Source of the DNA: Streptomyces sp. A1136
GTDB lineage: Bacteria > Actinomycetota > Actinomycetes > Streptomycetales > Streptomycetaceae
NCBI RefSeq assembly: GCF_004795055.1
Contig: NZ_SSBJ01000007.1
Span: 62,001-126,000, forward strand
DNA: 64,000 nt
Direction: 5' to 3'
Under the pieces are notes generated by a model, which had not been told where the DNA came from, ran no database searches, and saw only the letters and a program-made list of their open reading frames with translations. This document shows, piece by piece, positions 48,465-56,807 of this stretch. Position 1 is the stretch's first letter; each line of letters starts with the position of its first letter. The position numbers and the translations under genes were made by a program.

Positions 48465-49559
48465 TCACCTCTTGCGCACGACGACGAAGTCGGCGAGGGC
48501 GACGAGCTGGTCGCGCACCCGCTGCGGCATGTCGACGTCGTCGAGGGCGCGGATCGCCACGGCGTGCTGGCGGCGGGCCTCGTCGGCGGTCCACTGACGT
48601 CCGCCCGCCTCCTCGATGAGGGCGGCGCGAGCGGCGAACTCCTCTTCCGAGAAGTTCTCGAAGTCGTTGCTCTTGGCGTCGGCGGCCAACAGCCGGGCCA
48701 GTTCCTCGCAGGCGGGTCCGCCCGCCGCGAGGGCGGCGACGACCGGCAGGGACTTCTTGCGCTGGCGCAGGTCGCTCCAGGTCTGCTTGCCGGTGGCCTC
48801 GGGGTCGCCCCAGATGCCGAGCAGGTCGTCGACGGCCTGGAAGGCGAGGCCGAGGTGGTAGCCGTACTCCTCCAGCTTGTCGGCGGTACGGTCGTCCGCG
48901 CCGCCGAGCACGGCGCCGATGGAGACCGCGCAGGCGAGCAGGGCGCCGGTCTTGTTGCCCTCCATCTCCAGGCACTCCTCGACGCTGACGCGCTCACGGT
49001 GCTCGTAGGAGATGTCCTGCGCCTGGCCGTCGATGAGCTTGCGGCTGGCGGTGGTCAGCCGGCGTGCCGCGCGGCCCGCCTCGACGGTGCCCAGCTCCAG
49101 CAGGACCTCGTTGGCGAGGGCGAAGAGCGCGTCGCCGACGAGGATGGCCTGCGCCGGGCCGTGCACCTTCCACACCGTGTCGCGGTGACGGCGCTGCTCG
49201 TCGCCGTCCATCAGGTCGTCGTGCAGCAGGGAGAAGTTGTGGACGAGTTCGACGGCGACGGCGCCGGGGATGCCGACCTCGGCGGCGACGCCGGCGGCCT
49301 CGGCGGAGAGCAGCGCGAGGGCGGGGCGCACGGCCTTGCCCTGGTCGCCGTCCGCGGGGTTGCCCTGCGCGTCGATCCAGCCGAAGTGGTAGGCGGCGAC
49401 GGTGTCCATGGGCGGCGCGAGCCGGTCCACGGCGGCGCGGAGCACGGGGGTGGACAGCGTGCGGCCGCGTTCCAGGAGGTCGAGCGTGTCCGCTGCCTCT
49501 CCACCGGCCGTGCCCACACTGCCGCCGGTGTTCTCGACAGCCGGATTCCCCGGGTTCAC
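48465..49559 (-). CDS. Polyprenyl (trans-prenyl) diphosphate synthase of the hopanoid operon
   Basis: A 364-residue isoprenyl diphosphate synthase, expected to provide farnesyl diphosphate for squalene formation. First aspartate-rich motif LVHNFSLLHDDLMDGDEQRR (DDxxD), GDALFALANEVLLELG, and second motif FQAVDDLLGIWGD. The start is set at the GTG at 49559, preceded by AGAGGAG; an upstream ATG at 49631 that touches the hpnE stop would add 24 codons with A/T-rich third positions and an AGA codon, unlike any coding sequence around it. The gene lies between hpnE and shc as in other streptomycete hopanoid clusters. Confidence 0.9.
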   Translation of the reverse strand: MNPGNPAVENTGGSVGTAGGEAADTLDLLERGRTLSTPVLRAAVDRLAPPMDTVAAYHFGWIDAQGNPADGDQGKAVRPALALLSAEAAGVAAEVGIPGAVAVELVHNFSLLHDDLMDGDEQRRHRDTVWKVHGPAQAILVGDALFALANEVLLELGTVEAGRAARRLTTASRKLIDGQAQDISYEHRERVSVEECLEMEGNKTGALLACAVSIGAVLGGADDRTADKLEEYGYHLGLAFQAVDDLLGIWGDPEATGKQTWSDLRQRKKSLPVVAALAAGGPACEELARLLAADAKSNDFENFSEEEFAARAALIEEAGGRQWTADEARRQHAVAIRALDDVDMPQRVRDQLVALADFVVVRKR

Positions 49560-49627
49560 TGGCTCTCCTCTGGTTCCTGTACGTGCTGCTGTGCGTGCTG
49601 CGGGTGTACCGCTGGTGCTGGTGGTGG

Positions 49628-51001
49628 TCATGCCGCCTCTTGCAGGGGGTGTTCGCGGTGGCGGCCGAGCGCGGTGAGTGCGGCGTGCGCCGCGCCCAGT
49701 CCGCTGCGGACGGCGCTCTCCATGGTCGCGGGCCAACCGGTGGCGGTCCACGCACCGGCGAGAAACAGCCCCGGCGTGTCGGTCCGGAATCCGGGGCGGA
49801 GCCGGCCGACACCGGGGGTGGGGGCGAAGGTGGCGGTGCGTTCGCGCGTGACGAAGAAGTCCCTCACCTTCGCCCCGCGCGCGGCGGGCAGCAGCCGTTC
49901 CAGTTCTGGCAGGTACTTGGTCCGCAGCACGGAGACGGGTTCGTCGATGTCGTCCTGGGCGACGGACTGGGACAGGGCCAGGTACTGGCCGCCGTCGGTG
50001 AGTCCGGAGGCGTCGGTGCGGTCGAAGACCCACTGCACCGGGGAGCCGAGCGCGGCGAAGAAGGGGCGCCTCAGCACCTTGCGGTCGTAGACGACGTGGA
50101 CGTTGAGGATGGGGGCGGTGCCGATGTCGAGGAGCTTGTCGGGGTCGGCCAGTGCCCCGGGCGGGAGCAGTCCGTGCGCCTCGCGCTGCGGGACGGCGAG
50201 GACAAGCGTGGCGGCGGCGTGGGTTCCGGTCTCGGTGTCCACGCGCCAGTTCCCGTCCTCGGCCCGGGTGACGGCGGTGACGCGGGCGCGCAGTTCGGTG
50301 CGCACGCCGGCGGCGTCGAGTTCCTTGCGGGCGAGCGTGTCGTGGAGGTCGCCGAGCGGGACCTTGGCCCAGCCGATGTCGGCGGCGCCGTTCTCGGAGA
50401 GCAGGCCGGTCTTGAAGACCATGGCGGCCAGGCCCAGGGAGGACTGGTCGGCGGTGGCGTTGAGGGTGGCGATGCCGACCAGGTCCCAGAGCGCCTCGAT
50501 GGCGCGCGGGGACTGCCCGTAGCGGCCCAGCCACGTCGCGAAGTCCAGCCCGTCGAGCGCCGGGTCGGCGGGGTCGAGGCGGCGCAGGGCGAGGGCGGCG
50601 CGCCCCACGCCCGCGCGTTCGGCGAGGGACAGGTGCGGGTAGCGCGCAAGGGAGGACGCCAGGTGCAGGGGCACGGGCAGGGCGCTGCGGCGCAGTCGGC
50701 CCAGCCGCGGTCCCCCCGGGCGGGCGACGTCGAGCACGGGGACGTCGAGCCGCTCCTGCAGCGGCGCCAGGGCGGCACCGCCGACGCGGTCGAGGAACCA
50801 GCGGTAGGCGGTGCAGCAGCGGAGGTAGACGTGCTGGCCGTTGTCGACGGTGAGGTCGCCGCGTTTGAAGGAGAAGGCGAGGCCGCCGAGGCGGGGCCGG
50901 CTCTCCAGGAGGGTCACCCGCAGTCCGGCGTCGGCGAGTTCAAGGGCGGCGGTGACCCCGGCGAGGCCGCCGCCGACGACCACCGCGTGCTGAGCGGTCA
51001 T
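49628..51001 (-). CDS. hpnE: HpnE, hydroxysqualene desaturase/dehydroxylase
   Basis: A 457-residue FAD-dependent amine oxidase-like enzyme that reduces hydroxysqualene to squalene, completing the HpnC-D-E route. The N-terminus AVVVGGGLAGVTAALELADAG is the FAD Rossmann motif, LLESRPRLGGLAFSF follows, and the C-terminus has GLFLAGAWTATGWPATMESAVRSG. DNGQHVYLRCCTAYRWFLDRVG is specific to the squalene-associated desaturase family. Sixty-one bases separate it from hpnD upstream. Confidence 0.92.
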   Translation of the reverse strand: MTAQHAVVVGGGLAGVTAALELADAGLRVTLLESRPRLGGLAFSFKRGDLTVDNGQHVYLRCCTAYRWFLDRVGGAALAPLQERLDVPVLDVARPGGPRLGRLRRSALPVPLHLASSLARYPHLSLAERAGVGRAALALRRLDPADPALDGLDFATWLGRYGQSPRAIEALWDLVGIATLNATADQSSLGLAAMVFKTGLLSENGAADIGWAKVPLGDLHDTLARKELDAAGVRTELRARVTAVTRAEDGNWRVDTETGTHAAATLVLAVPQREAHGLLPPGALADPDKLLDIGTAPILNVHVVYDRKVLRRPFFAALGSPVQWVFDRTDASGLTDGGQYLALSQSVAQDDIDEPVSVLRTKYLPELERLLPAARGAKVRDFFVTRERTATFAPTPGVGRLRPGFRTDTPGLFLAGAWTATGWPATMESAVRSGLGAAHAALTALGRHREHPLQEAA

Positions 51002-51062
51002 GCGCCCTCCCTCCTCTCCCCGGGGGACGCCGGGGCGTCACGGGAGGTTGCTCCGGCGGCCA

Positions 51063-52040
51063 TCAGCTCCGCCTCCTGGTGCTCTGGCGGGAGATGGTCC
51101 GGGCGTCGAGGCCGGACAGGCCCCGGACGGCGACGTACGCCTTCTCGTGGGTCGGCAGCGAGACGCGCCCGCGCAGGACGGCCTCGGGTTCGCGTTCGAT
51201 GCGGTCGAGGAGGCGCCGGTAGATGCCGGCCATCGCGGCCACGCAGGCGCCGCTGCGCCGGTCGAGCATCGGCAGCAGTCGGTATCCCTCGGCGAACAGG
51301 GCGCGGGCGCGGCGGACTTCGTGGTGGACGAGTCCGGCGAAGTCGGCGCCTTCCGCTGCCCGGTCGCCGTGGAAGCCCTCGGAGCAGCCGAACTTGACGA
51401 GGTCCTCGGCCGGAAGGTAGGTGCGTCCGTTCCCGGCGTCCTCGCGAACGTCCCGGAGGATGTTGGTGAGTTGCAGCGCGAGACCGAGGGTGTCGGCGTA
51501 CTCGGGGGCCCGGGCGGCGTCGGCGGCGCCGGGGGCCGTGCCGAACACGCCGAGGGAGAGTCGCCCGATGGCGCCCGCCACGCAGCGGCAGTAGACCTTG
51601 AGGTCGTCCCAGGTCTCGTAGGTCTCGCCGCGGACGTCCATCAGGACCCCGTCGATGAGTTCGTCGAGGCCGCCGAGGGGGATCGGGAACCGCCGGGCGG
51701 CGTGGGCGAGCGCGACGGCGACGGGGTCGGTGTCGTCCTCGTCGATCTTCTCGGCGCGGATCCGCCCGAGCAGGGCGCGGGTCTCCTCCAGCCGCGCGAG
51801 CTTGGCGTCAGCGGGCAGGGTGCCGTCGCCGATGTCGTCGACGCGGCGGGAGAAGGCGTACAGGGCGGACATCGCCTGTCGCTTGTCCGTGGGCAGCAGA
51901 CGGATGCCGTACGCGAAGTTGCGCGCCTGGGCGCCGGTGACGGCCTCGCAGTAGCTGTAGGCCGCGGAAACAGGTGCGTTCGGCACGGACGGTGCGGACG
52001 GTGCGGACGCGTGTGTGGGGCCCTCCACGTTCGGGCTCAC
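51063..52040 (-). CDS. hpnD: HpnD, presqualene diphosphate synthase
   Basis: A 325-residue head-to-head prenyl synthase joining two farnesyl diphosphates to presqualene diphosphate. Aspartate motifs are FSRRVDDIGDGTL and LTNILRDVREDAGNGRTYLP; YGIRLLPTDKRQAMSALYAF is the conserved start of the domain. The first 20 residues are a Ser/Ala/Pro-rich leader. The GTG start at 52040 overlaps the hpnC stop (GTGA). Next in the operon is hpnE. Confidence 0.93.
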   Translation of the reverse strand: MSPNVEGPTHASAPSAPSVPNAPVSAAYSYCEAVTGAQARNFAYGIRLLPTDKRQAMSALYAFSRRVDDIGDGTLPADAKLARLEETRALLGRIRAEKIDEDDTDPVAVALAHAARRFPIPLGGLDELIDGVLMDVRGETYETWDDLKVYCRCVAGAIGRLSLGVFGTAPGAADAARAPEYADTLGLALQLTNILRDVREDAGNGRTYLPAEDLVKFGCSEGFHGDRAAEGADFAGLVHHEVRRARALFAEGYRLLPMLDRRSGACVAAMAGIYRRLLDRIEREPEAVLRGRVSLPTHEKAYVAVRGLSGLDARTISRQSTRRRS

Positions 52041-52984
52041 CCCTTTCTCGGCGCTGTGCGCAGGACGGCGGCCACCTCGCGGAGCAGGCCGCTCCTGGTG
52101 GGCTTGGGCGGGCCGGGGGCCACGTCGAAGCCGGCGGCCGCGATGGCGTTCAGGGCGGCCCGGCCCCCTCCCACGAAACCCGCGAGCAGCAGCCGGAGCC
52201 TGCCGTGCACGCTGCCCACGAGGGGGGTTCCCTCGTCGAGCAGCGCGCGGGCACGTTCGGTTTCGAATGCGATCAGGGAGCGTACGGATGCTCCGGCGGT
52301 GGGCGCTTTCAGGTCGGTCTCGGTGACGTGGAAGCGGCGCATGTCCTGACCGGGGAGGTAGATCCGGTCGCGGCCGAGGTCCTCGGTGACGTCCTGGAGG
52401 TGCTCGGCGATCTGCAGGGCGGTGCAGATGGCGTCGGAGTGGCGGACCCGCTGGGGGGTGCTGGTCCCGGTGAGGGAGAGCACCAGCCGGCCCACGGTGT
52501 TGGCGGACAGCTCGCAGTAGGAGACCAGGTCGGCGTAGCTCTCGTAGCGGGAGACCCGCTGGTCCTGGCGGTTGGCCTCGATGAGCCCGAGGAAGGGTTC
52601 GGGGGTCAGGTCGTGGGCGCGGACCACGGGCACCAGGTTCCGCAGGAGCGGGTGGCGCGGAGGGCCGTCGGCGGCGCCGAAGACGCGCTTGAGGTCGGTC
52701 TCGAAGGCGTCCAGCATGGCCGGCCGGTCGTCGGTGGCGGCCGCGTCGAGGCCCAGCAGTTCGGCGTCGTGCCCGCCGGGGGCGAGATCGCCGTCGCCGA
52801 TGTCGTCGACCAGTCGGGCGTACCCGTAGACCGCCATCAGTCCCGTCCGCCACGCGCGGGGGAGGAAGACGGGGGCGACGGGGAAGTTCTCCGTCCGGGC
52901 CTTGCCGAGGGTGGCGTGCGCGTGGGCGTCGGAGGCTGTTTGGGCCGTGTGCCGCCCGGGTCGGGTGCCGTGCCCCGGGGTCAC
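52037..52984 (-). CDS. hpnC: HpnC, hydroxysqualene synthase
   Basis: A 315-residue squalene/phytoene synthase-family protein converting presqualene diphosphate to hydroxysqualene. Motifs: ENFPVAPVFLPRAWRTGLMAVYGYARLVDDIGD (first Asp motif), YCELSANTVGRLVL and LQIAEHLQDVTEDLGRDRIYLP (second motif). ENFPVA is the HpnC marker. The GTG at 52984 overlaps the stop of a 21-codon ORF by four bases (GTGA). It is the first biosynthetic gene of the operon that runs to hpnO. Confidence 0.93.
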   Translation of the reverse strand: MTPGHGTRPGRHTAQTASDAHAHATLGKARTENFPVAPVFLPRAWRTGLMAVYGYARLVDDIGDGDLAPGGHDAELLGLDAAATDDRPAMLDAFETDLKRVFGAADGPPRHPLLRNLVPVVRAHDLTPEPFLGLIEANRQDQRVSRYESYADLVSYCELSANTVGRLVLSLTGTSTPQRVRHSDAICTALQIAEHLQDVTEDLGRDRIYLPGQDMRRFHVTETDLKAPTAGASVRSLIAFETERARALLDEGTPLVGSVHGRLRLLLAGFVGGGRAALNAIAAAGFDVAPGPPKPTRSGLLREVAAVLRTAPRKG

Positions 52985-53046
52985 CGCCCGCCGCCCGGGG
53001 CGGGGACGGCCGCCGTCCCTGTGGGCCGGAGAATTCCCATAGCCAT
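52981..53046 (-). CDS. 21-codon leader ORF coupled to hpnC
   Basis: An ATG at 53046 opens MAMGILRPTGTAAVPAPGGG plus R, with its stop codon overlapping the hpnC GTG (GTGA), the same coupling used elsewhere in this operon. GGGAG stands 11 bases upstream. hpnC itself has no strong ribosome-binding site (its upstream bases are the CGGGCGGCGG of this ORF), so translation of hpnC probably depends on ribosomes finishing this peptide. It contains no regulatory amino-acid run. Whether the peptide itself matters is unknown. Confidence 0.5.
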   Translation of the reverse strand: MAMGILRPTGTAAVPAPGGGR

Positions 53047-53085
53047 TGCCGTCACATCTCCCGTTCTACACTGCCGACCCAAGTC

Positions 53086-53091
53086 ATCCTA
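53086..53091 (-). promoter_or_regulatory. Candidate -10 box of the hopanoid operon
   Basis: A perfect vegetative -10, TAGGAT, on the minus strand about 40 bases upstream of the leader ORF. The -35 region (17-19 bases upstream) reads TAAAGTCC and is poor, which suggests activator dependence or an alternative sigma factor. Confidence 0.45.
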
Positions 53092-53270
53092 TTTCGGACA
53101 CGCCGCCGGACTTTACCCGGGGTACCCCGGCCTTTTTCGACTGCGGGGAAACATCCCCTCTTGGCGCGATTGGAGAACCGGTCCAGCTTACGCTGTACAA
53201 CGCCGCGAGGGCCTATCGGGTATTCGTCCGAGAGGCAATGTCGAGGACCGCAATACACCCGTCACGCCGA

Positions 53271-53299
53271 GGCCCCCGCCGTACGGAACGGCAGGGGCC
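53271..53299 (-). terminator. Terminator of the ABC exporter operon
   Basis: GGCCCCCGCCGT (53271-53282) pairs with ACGGCAGGGGCC (53288-53299) with one mismatch and a five-base loop, 27 bases after the ATPase stop. It separates the export operon from the hopanoid promoter. Confidence 0.7.
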
Positions 53300-53325
53300 C
53301 GCAGTCGTCATACGTGGCGTCGCCG

Positions 53326-54108
53326 TCAGTGGCTGGTGGCCTTCTCGTACGCCGAGACGACTTCCTCGGTGGGCCCGTCCATCAGGAGTTCGCCCTTCTC
53401 CAGCCACAGCACCCGGTCACAGGTATCGCGGATGGACTTGTTGTTGTGGCTCACCAGGAAGACGGTGCCGGCCTTCTCGCGCAGCTCGCGGATGCGGGCC
53501 TCGGAACGGACCTGGAACTTCCGGTCACCGGTCGCCAACGCCTCGTCGATCATCAGGACGTCGTGGTCCTTGGCGGCGGCGATGGAGAAACGCAGGCGCG
53601 CGGCCATACCGGAGGAGTAGGTGCGCATCGGCAGGGAGATGAAGTCGCCCTTCTCGTTGATGCCGGAGAAGTCGACGATGTCGTCGTAGCGCTCGTGGAT
53701 CTGCTCGCGCGTCATGCCCATCGCGAGTCCGCCGAGTACGACGTTGCGCTCGCCGGTCAGGTCGTTCATCAGCGCCGCGTTGACGCCCAGCAGCGAGGGC
53801 TGACCGTCGGTGTAGACCCGGCCGGACTCGCAGGGCAGCAGACCCGCGATGGCACGCAACAGCGTCGACTTGCCCGATCCGTTGGAGCCGATGAGGCCGA
53901 TGGCCTCGCCCCGGTAGGCGGTGAAGGAGACTCCGCGCACGGCGTGCACCTTGCGGACGCCCGGGGAGTCGCCGTTGCCGCGCCGCATGATCTTGCTGAG
54001 CGCCGCGGTGGCGCTGCCCTTGCCGGCGCTGCCGGTGTTGACCCGGTAGACGATGTGGACGTCGTCGGCGATGACGGTGGGGACGCGTCCCCTGTTGTTC
54101 TCAGCCAC
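53326..54108 (-). CDS. ABC exporter ATPase, TagH/Wzt-like
   Basis: A 260-residue ATPase of the polysaccharide/teichoic acid export type. VHAVRGVSFTAYRGEAIGLIGSNGSGKSTLLRAIAG has Walker A (GSNGSGKST); LLGVNAALMNDLTGERNVVLGG is characteristic of TagH/Wzt/RfbE ATPases; signature YSSGMAARLRFSIA replaces LSGGQ as is normal in this branch; Walker B is VLMIDEALATGD. It pairs with the permease gene overlapping it by eight bases and should power export of a lipid-linked glycopolymer. Last gene of the seven-gene operon. Confidence 0.9.
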   Translation of the reverse strand: MAENNRGRVPTVIADDVHIVYRVNTGSAGKGSATAALSKIMRRGNGDSPGVRKVHAVRGVSFTAYRGEAIGLIGSNGSGKSTLLRAIAGLLPCESGRVYTDGQPSLLGVNAALMNDLTGERNVVLGGLAMGMTREQIHERYDDIVDFSGINEKGDFISLPMRTYSSGMAARLRFSIAAAKDHDVLMIDEALATGDRKFQVRSEARIRELREKAGTVFLVSHNNKSIRDTCDRVLWLEKGELLMDGPTEEVVSAYEKATSH

Positions 54109-55030
54109 GGCCGTAACGCTCCTCAGCCTTCCAGAAGTAGACGAACCCGCCGATACCGATGACGACGGCCCAGCCGACCGCGAAGGCCCAGACGTGCGGC
54201 GGCAGGTGGTGCGGGCCGTAGCTGTCGATCAGCGCGAAGCGGATCAGGTCCATGTAGATCGCCGCGGGGTTCCACTGGAGCACCTCCGCGATCCAGTGCG
54301 GCCTGCCCTTGAGCATCTCGCTGATGGAGAACATGACGCCCGAGGCGTACATCCACGTGCGGGTGATGAAGGGCATCAGCTGCGCGAGGTCGGGGGTCTT
54401 GGACCCCATCCGCCCGAAGATCAGCGCGAGGCCGGTGTTGAAGACGAACTGCAGGGCCAGCGTCGGGATGACCAGCAGCCAGGCCGGGCGCGGGTAGTTC
54501 CCGAAGGCGACCACGATGACGAGCACCACGATCATCGAGTACAGCAGCTGCCCGAGCTGCTGCAACGAGAAGGAGATCGGCAGGGAGGCACGCGGGAAGT
54601 GCAGCGCGCGGACCAGGCCGAGGTTGCCCGGGATCGCCCTGACGCCCGCCATCAGCGAGCTCTGGGTGAAGGAGAAGACGAAGATCCCGATCACCAGGAA
54701 GGGGATGTACGCGCCCTTCGGCATGCCGCGTCCCGCGTTCAGGATGAGGCCGAAGATCAGGTAGTAGACCAGCGCGTTCAGCAGGGGGGTCGCCACCTGC
54801 CAGATCTGGCCGAGCTTCGCCTCGCTGTACTGCGCGACCAGCTTCGCCCGGGAGAAAGCCATGATGAAGTGGCGCCGCCCCCAGAGCTCGCGCACGTACC
54901 CGCCCAGGCTGGGCCGGGCGCCGCTGACGGACAGGCCGTACTTCCTGGCGAGCTCGGCGGGGGTGAGCCCCGCGTCTTCGGACGGCGGCTTGCTCGTGGC
55001 GAGGGCGCCGTCGTGGGTTGTGTCACTCAC
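54101..55030 (-). CDS. ABC-2 type permease, TagG/Wzm-like
   Basis: A 309-residue permease with six membrane helices. ELWGRRHFIMAFSRAKLVAQYSEAKLGQIWQVATPLLNAL is the amphipathic entry segment seen in TagG/Wzm-type O-antigen and teichoic acid exporters; YLIFGLILNAGRGMP, FPRASLPISFSLQQLGQLL and TRTWMYASGVMFSI follow in the usual order. The GTG at 55030 is chosen from the codon-bias boundary. It overlaps the ATPase gene by eight bases. Together they would move a polyprenol-linked or lipid-linked polymer across the plasma membrane. Confidence 0.9.
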   Translation of the reverse strand: MSDTTHDGALATSKPPSEDAGLTPAELARKYGLSVSGARPSLGGYVRELWGRRHFIMAFSRAKLVAQYSEAKLGQIWQVATPLLNALVYYLIFGLILNAGRGMPKGAYIPFLVIGIFVFSFTQSSLMAGVRAIPGNLGLVRALHFPRASLPISFSLQQLGQLLYSMIVVLVIVVAFGNYPRPAWLLVIPTLALQFVFNTGLALIFGRMGSKTPDLAQLMPFITRTWMYASGVMFSISEMLKGRPHWIAEVLQWNPAAIYMDLIRFALIDSYGPHHLPPHVWAFAVGWAVVIGIGGFVYFWKAEERYGRG

Positions 55031-55088
55031 AAGTTGAAACTTTCCGTCTTCAAGATGCGGCAGAAGGGGGCATCGGACCCTGGGGCGC

Positions 55089-55107
55089 GGGCCCGGTGAT
55101 CGGGCCC
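55089..55107 (-). terminator. Small hairpin between glycosyltransferase and ABC permease genes
   Basis: GGGCCCG (55089-55095)/CGGGCCC (55101-55107) with a five-base loop in the 98-base gap. It may attenuate transcription into the exporter genes rather than end the operon. Confidence 0.35.
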
Positions 55108-55128
55108 ATGCTCCCAGACCCGAGCTTG

Positions 55129-56031
55129 TCAGATGACAGGTGGTCGGCCCAGCCGGGTCAACCGCCAGACCGTACGCCACTTCATGGGGCGACGCGGACC
55201 GCAGGGGACGGTCCAACCCTCTCTGAACCCGCCGAACCAGGCTTTGAGCGCCGGAGCGGAGGGCTTGCGCACGAGGGTGAGGGCCATCCAGACGCCCAGG
55301 TACACCGGCACCAGCGGGGCGGGCAGGTTGCGGCGGGCGAGCCACACCCGGTTACGGGCCACCATACGGTGGTAGACCGCGTGCCGGGAGGGGGCCGTCT
55401 TCGGGTGCAGCAGCACCATGTCCGCCCGGTAGTCGATCAGCCACCCGGCGTCGAGCGCCCGCCAGGCCAGATCGGTCTCCTCGTGGGCGTAGAAGAACTC
55501 GGCCGGCAGGGCTCCGACCTGCTCGAAGACCGCGGTGCGGACTGCGTTGGCGCCGCCCAGGAAGGTCGTCACGCGGGACGAGCGCAGCGGGTCCGAGGCG
55601 CGCAGCCGCGGTACGTGGCGGCGCTGCGTCTCGCCGGTGTCCGGATCGGCGATCCGGAAGCTGACGATCCCGAGCCGGGGGTCCTCGGCGAAGGCCTGAC
55701 GGCACAGCTCGGCGGTGTCGGTCCGCTCCAGCAGTCCGTCGTCGTCCAGGAAGAGCAGCGCGTCCACGTCGAAGCCGTCGCGGCCGGCGGTGCGGAAGGC
55801 CTCGATGCCGACGTTGCGACCGCCGGGGATGCCGAGGTTCTCGGGCAGCTCGACGGTACGGATGCCCGCCGACGGGTCGGCGATGCCGGGGAGCCCGACG
55901 CCCTGGCCGACGACGACGACCTCGACGGGGTCGCCCTCCTGCCGGGCGACGGAGTCCAGGAGCGCCTTCAGCTCGTCGGGCCGGTTGCCCATGGTGATGA
56001 TCACGGCGCCGAGCCGCATCGGGGCACTCAC
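55129..56031 (-). CDS. Family 2 glycosyltransferase
   Basis: A 300-residue GT-A glycosyltransferase. LGAVIITMGNRPDELKALLDSVARQ is the nucleotide-binding start, LPENLGIPGGRNVGIEAF follows, DALLFLDDDGLLE supplies the DxD-type motif, and FFYAHEETDLAWRALDAGW is the ED-containing acceptor segment typical of rhamnosyl/galactofuranosyl-type GT2 enzymes. The GTG at 56031 overlaps the preceding gene stop (GTGA). It would decorate or extend the polymer made by the operon; sugar donor not readable. Confidence 0.87.
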   Translation of the reverse strand: MSAPMRLGAVIITMGNRPDELKALLDSVARQEGDPVEVVVVGQGVGLPGIADPSAGIRTVELPENLGIPGGRNVGIEAFRTAGRDGFDVDALLFLDDDGLLERTDTAELCRQAFAEDPRLGIVSFRIADPDTGETQRRHVPRLRASDPLRSSRVTTFLGGANAVRTAVFEQVGALPAEFFYAHEETDLAWRALDAGWLIDYRADMVLLHPKTAPSRHAVYHRMVARNRVWLARRNLPAPLVPVYLGVWMALTLVRKPSAPALKAWFGGFREGWTVPCGPRRPMKWRTVWRLTRLGRPPVI

Positions 56032-56807
56032 CGGAGCCTGCTGGACGCGAGGACCGACACCAGGTGCAGCACGGTCTGCAGCAGGGCGATGCCGGCCAGG
56101 ACCGCGACGCCGAGCCGGGTGAAGAACAGGTCGCCGCGGATCTGGTCCAGGACGGCCAGCAGCAGGATCAGCAGGGACGCCTCGATGCCGAGGACGAGCC
56201 GGTGGAACTTCAGCGCCGCGGCGGCCCGGCGGGCGAGGGCCATGCCGGACGAGCGCGGCTCTGCGGCCGCCTCCTTCACCGGCGGCAGCCCGCCCTGGTG
56301 CCGGGCGACCCCGACCAGATCGGTCTCGGCCTTGATCAGGATCGCGCCGAGCGCCGCGAGGGTGCCCAGGAACGCCCACAGCCAGTCGATCCGGCCGCTG
56401 CCCCACAGGTCGGCGGCGCGCAGGCCGAAACCGACCAGGACCGCGGCGTCACAGAGGTAGGCGCCGACGCGGTCCAGGTAGACCCCGGAGAGCGAGAACT
56501 GCTGCTTCCAGCGCGCCACCTCCCCGTCGACGCAGTCGAGGAGCAGGTAGAGCTGCACGGCGACGACACCGAGGACGGCGCCCCACACGCCCGGCACCAG
56601 CAGGGCGGGCGCGGCGAGGACACCGGCGAGGGTCATCACGTAGGTCAGCTGGTTCGGCGTGACCTTGGTGGTGACCAGGACGCGGGTGATGCGCAGGGAG
56701 ATCTCGCGCATGTACAGGCGACCGCCCCAGTGCTCGCCACTGCGCCGGTCCTTGACGCCCGCCGGGTGCACGACGGGCCGGAGTTCAGCTACGGATGGTC
56801 TTGGCAT
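56028..56807 (-). CDS. CDP-alcohol phosphatidyltransferase family protein lacking the last catalytic aspartate
   Basis: A 259-residue membrane enzyme with about six helices. The family signature D-x2-DG-x2-AR-x8-G-x3-D-x3-D is seen as DCVDGEVARWKQQ then FSLSGVYLDRVGAY: the first three aspartates, the AR pair and the glycine are present, but the fourth position (catalytic base Asp) is alanine. Relatives with other residues here exist in actinobacteria, so it may be a divergent subfamily rather than a dead enzyme. It presumably transfers an alcohol phosphate from a CDP-activated donor. The ATG at 56807 overlaps the dehydrogenase gene by 23 bases and has no strong ribosome-binding site. Confidence 0.8.
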   Translation of the reverse strand: MPRPSVAELRPVVHPAGVKDRRSGEHWGGRLYMREISLRITRVLVTTKVTPNQLTYVMTLAGVLAAPALLVPGVWGAVLGVVAVQLYLLLDCVDGEVARWKQQFSLSGVYLDRVGAYLCDAAVLVGFGLRAADLWGSGRIDWLWAFLGTLAALGAILIKAETDLVGVARHQGGLPPVKEAAAEPRSSGMALARRAAAALKFHRLVLGIEASLLILLLAVLDQIRGDLFFTRLGVAVLAGIALLQTVLHLVSVLASSRLR

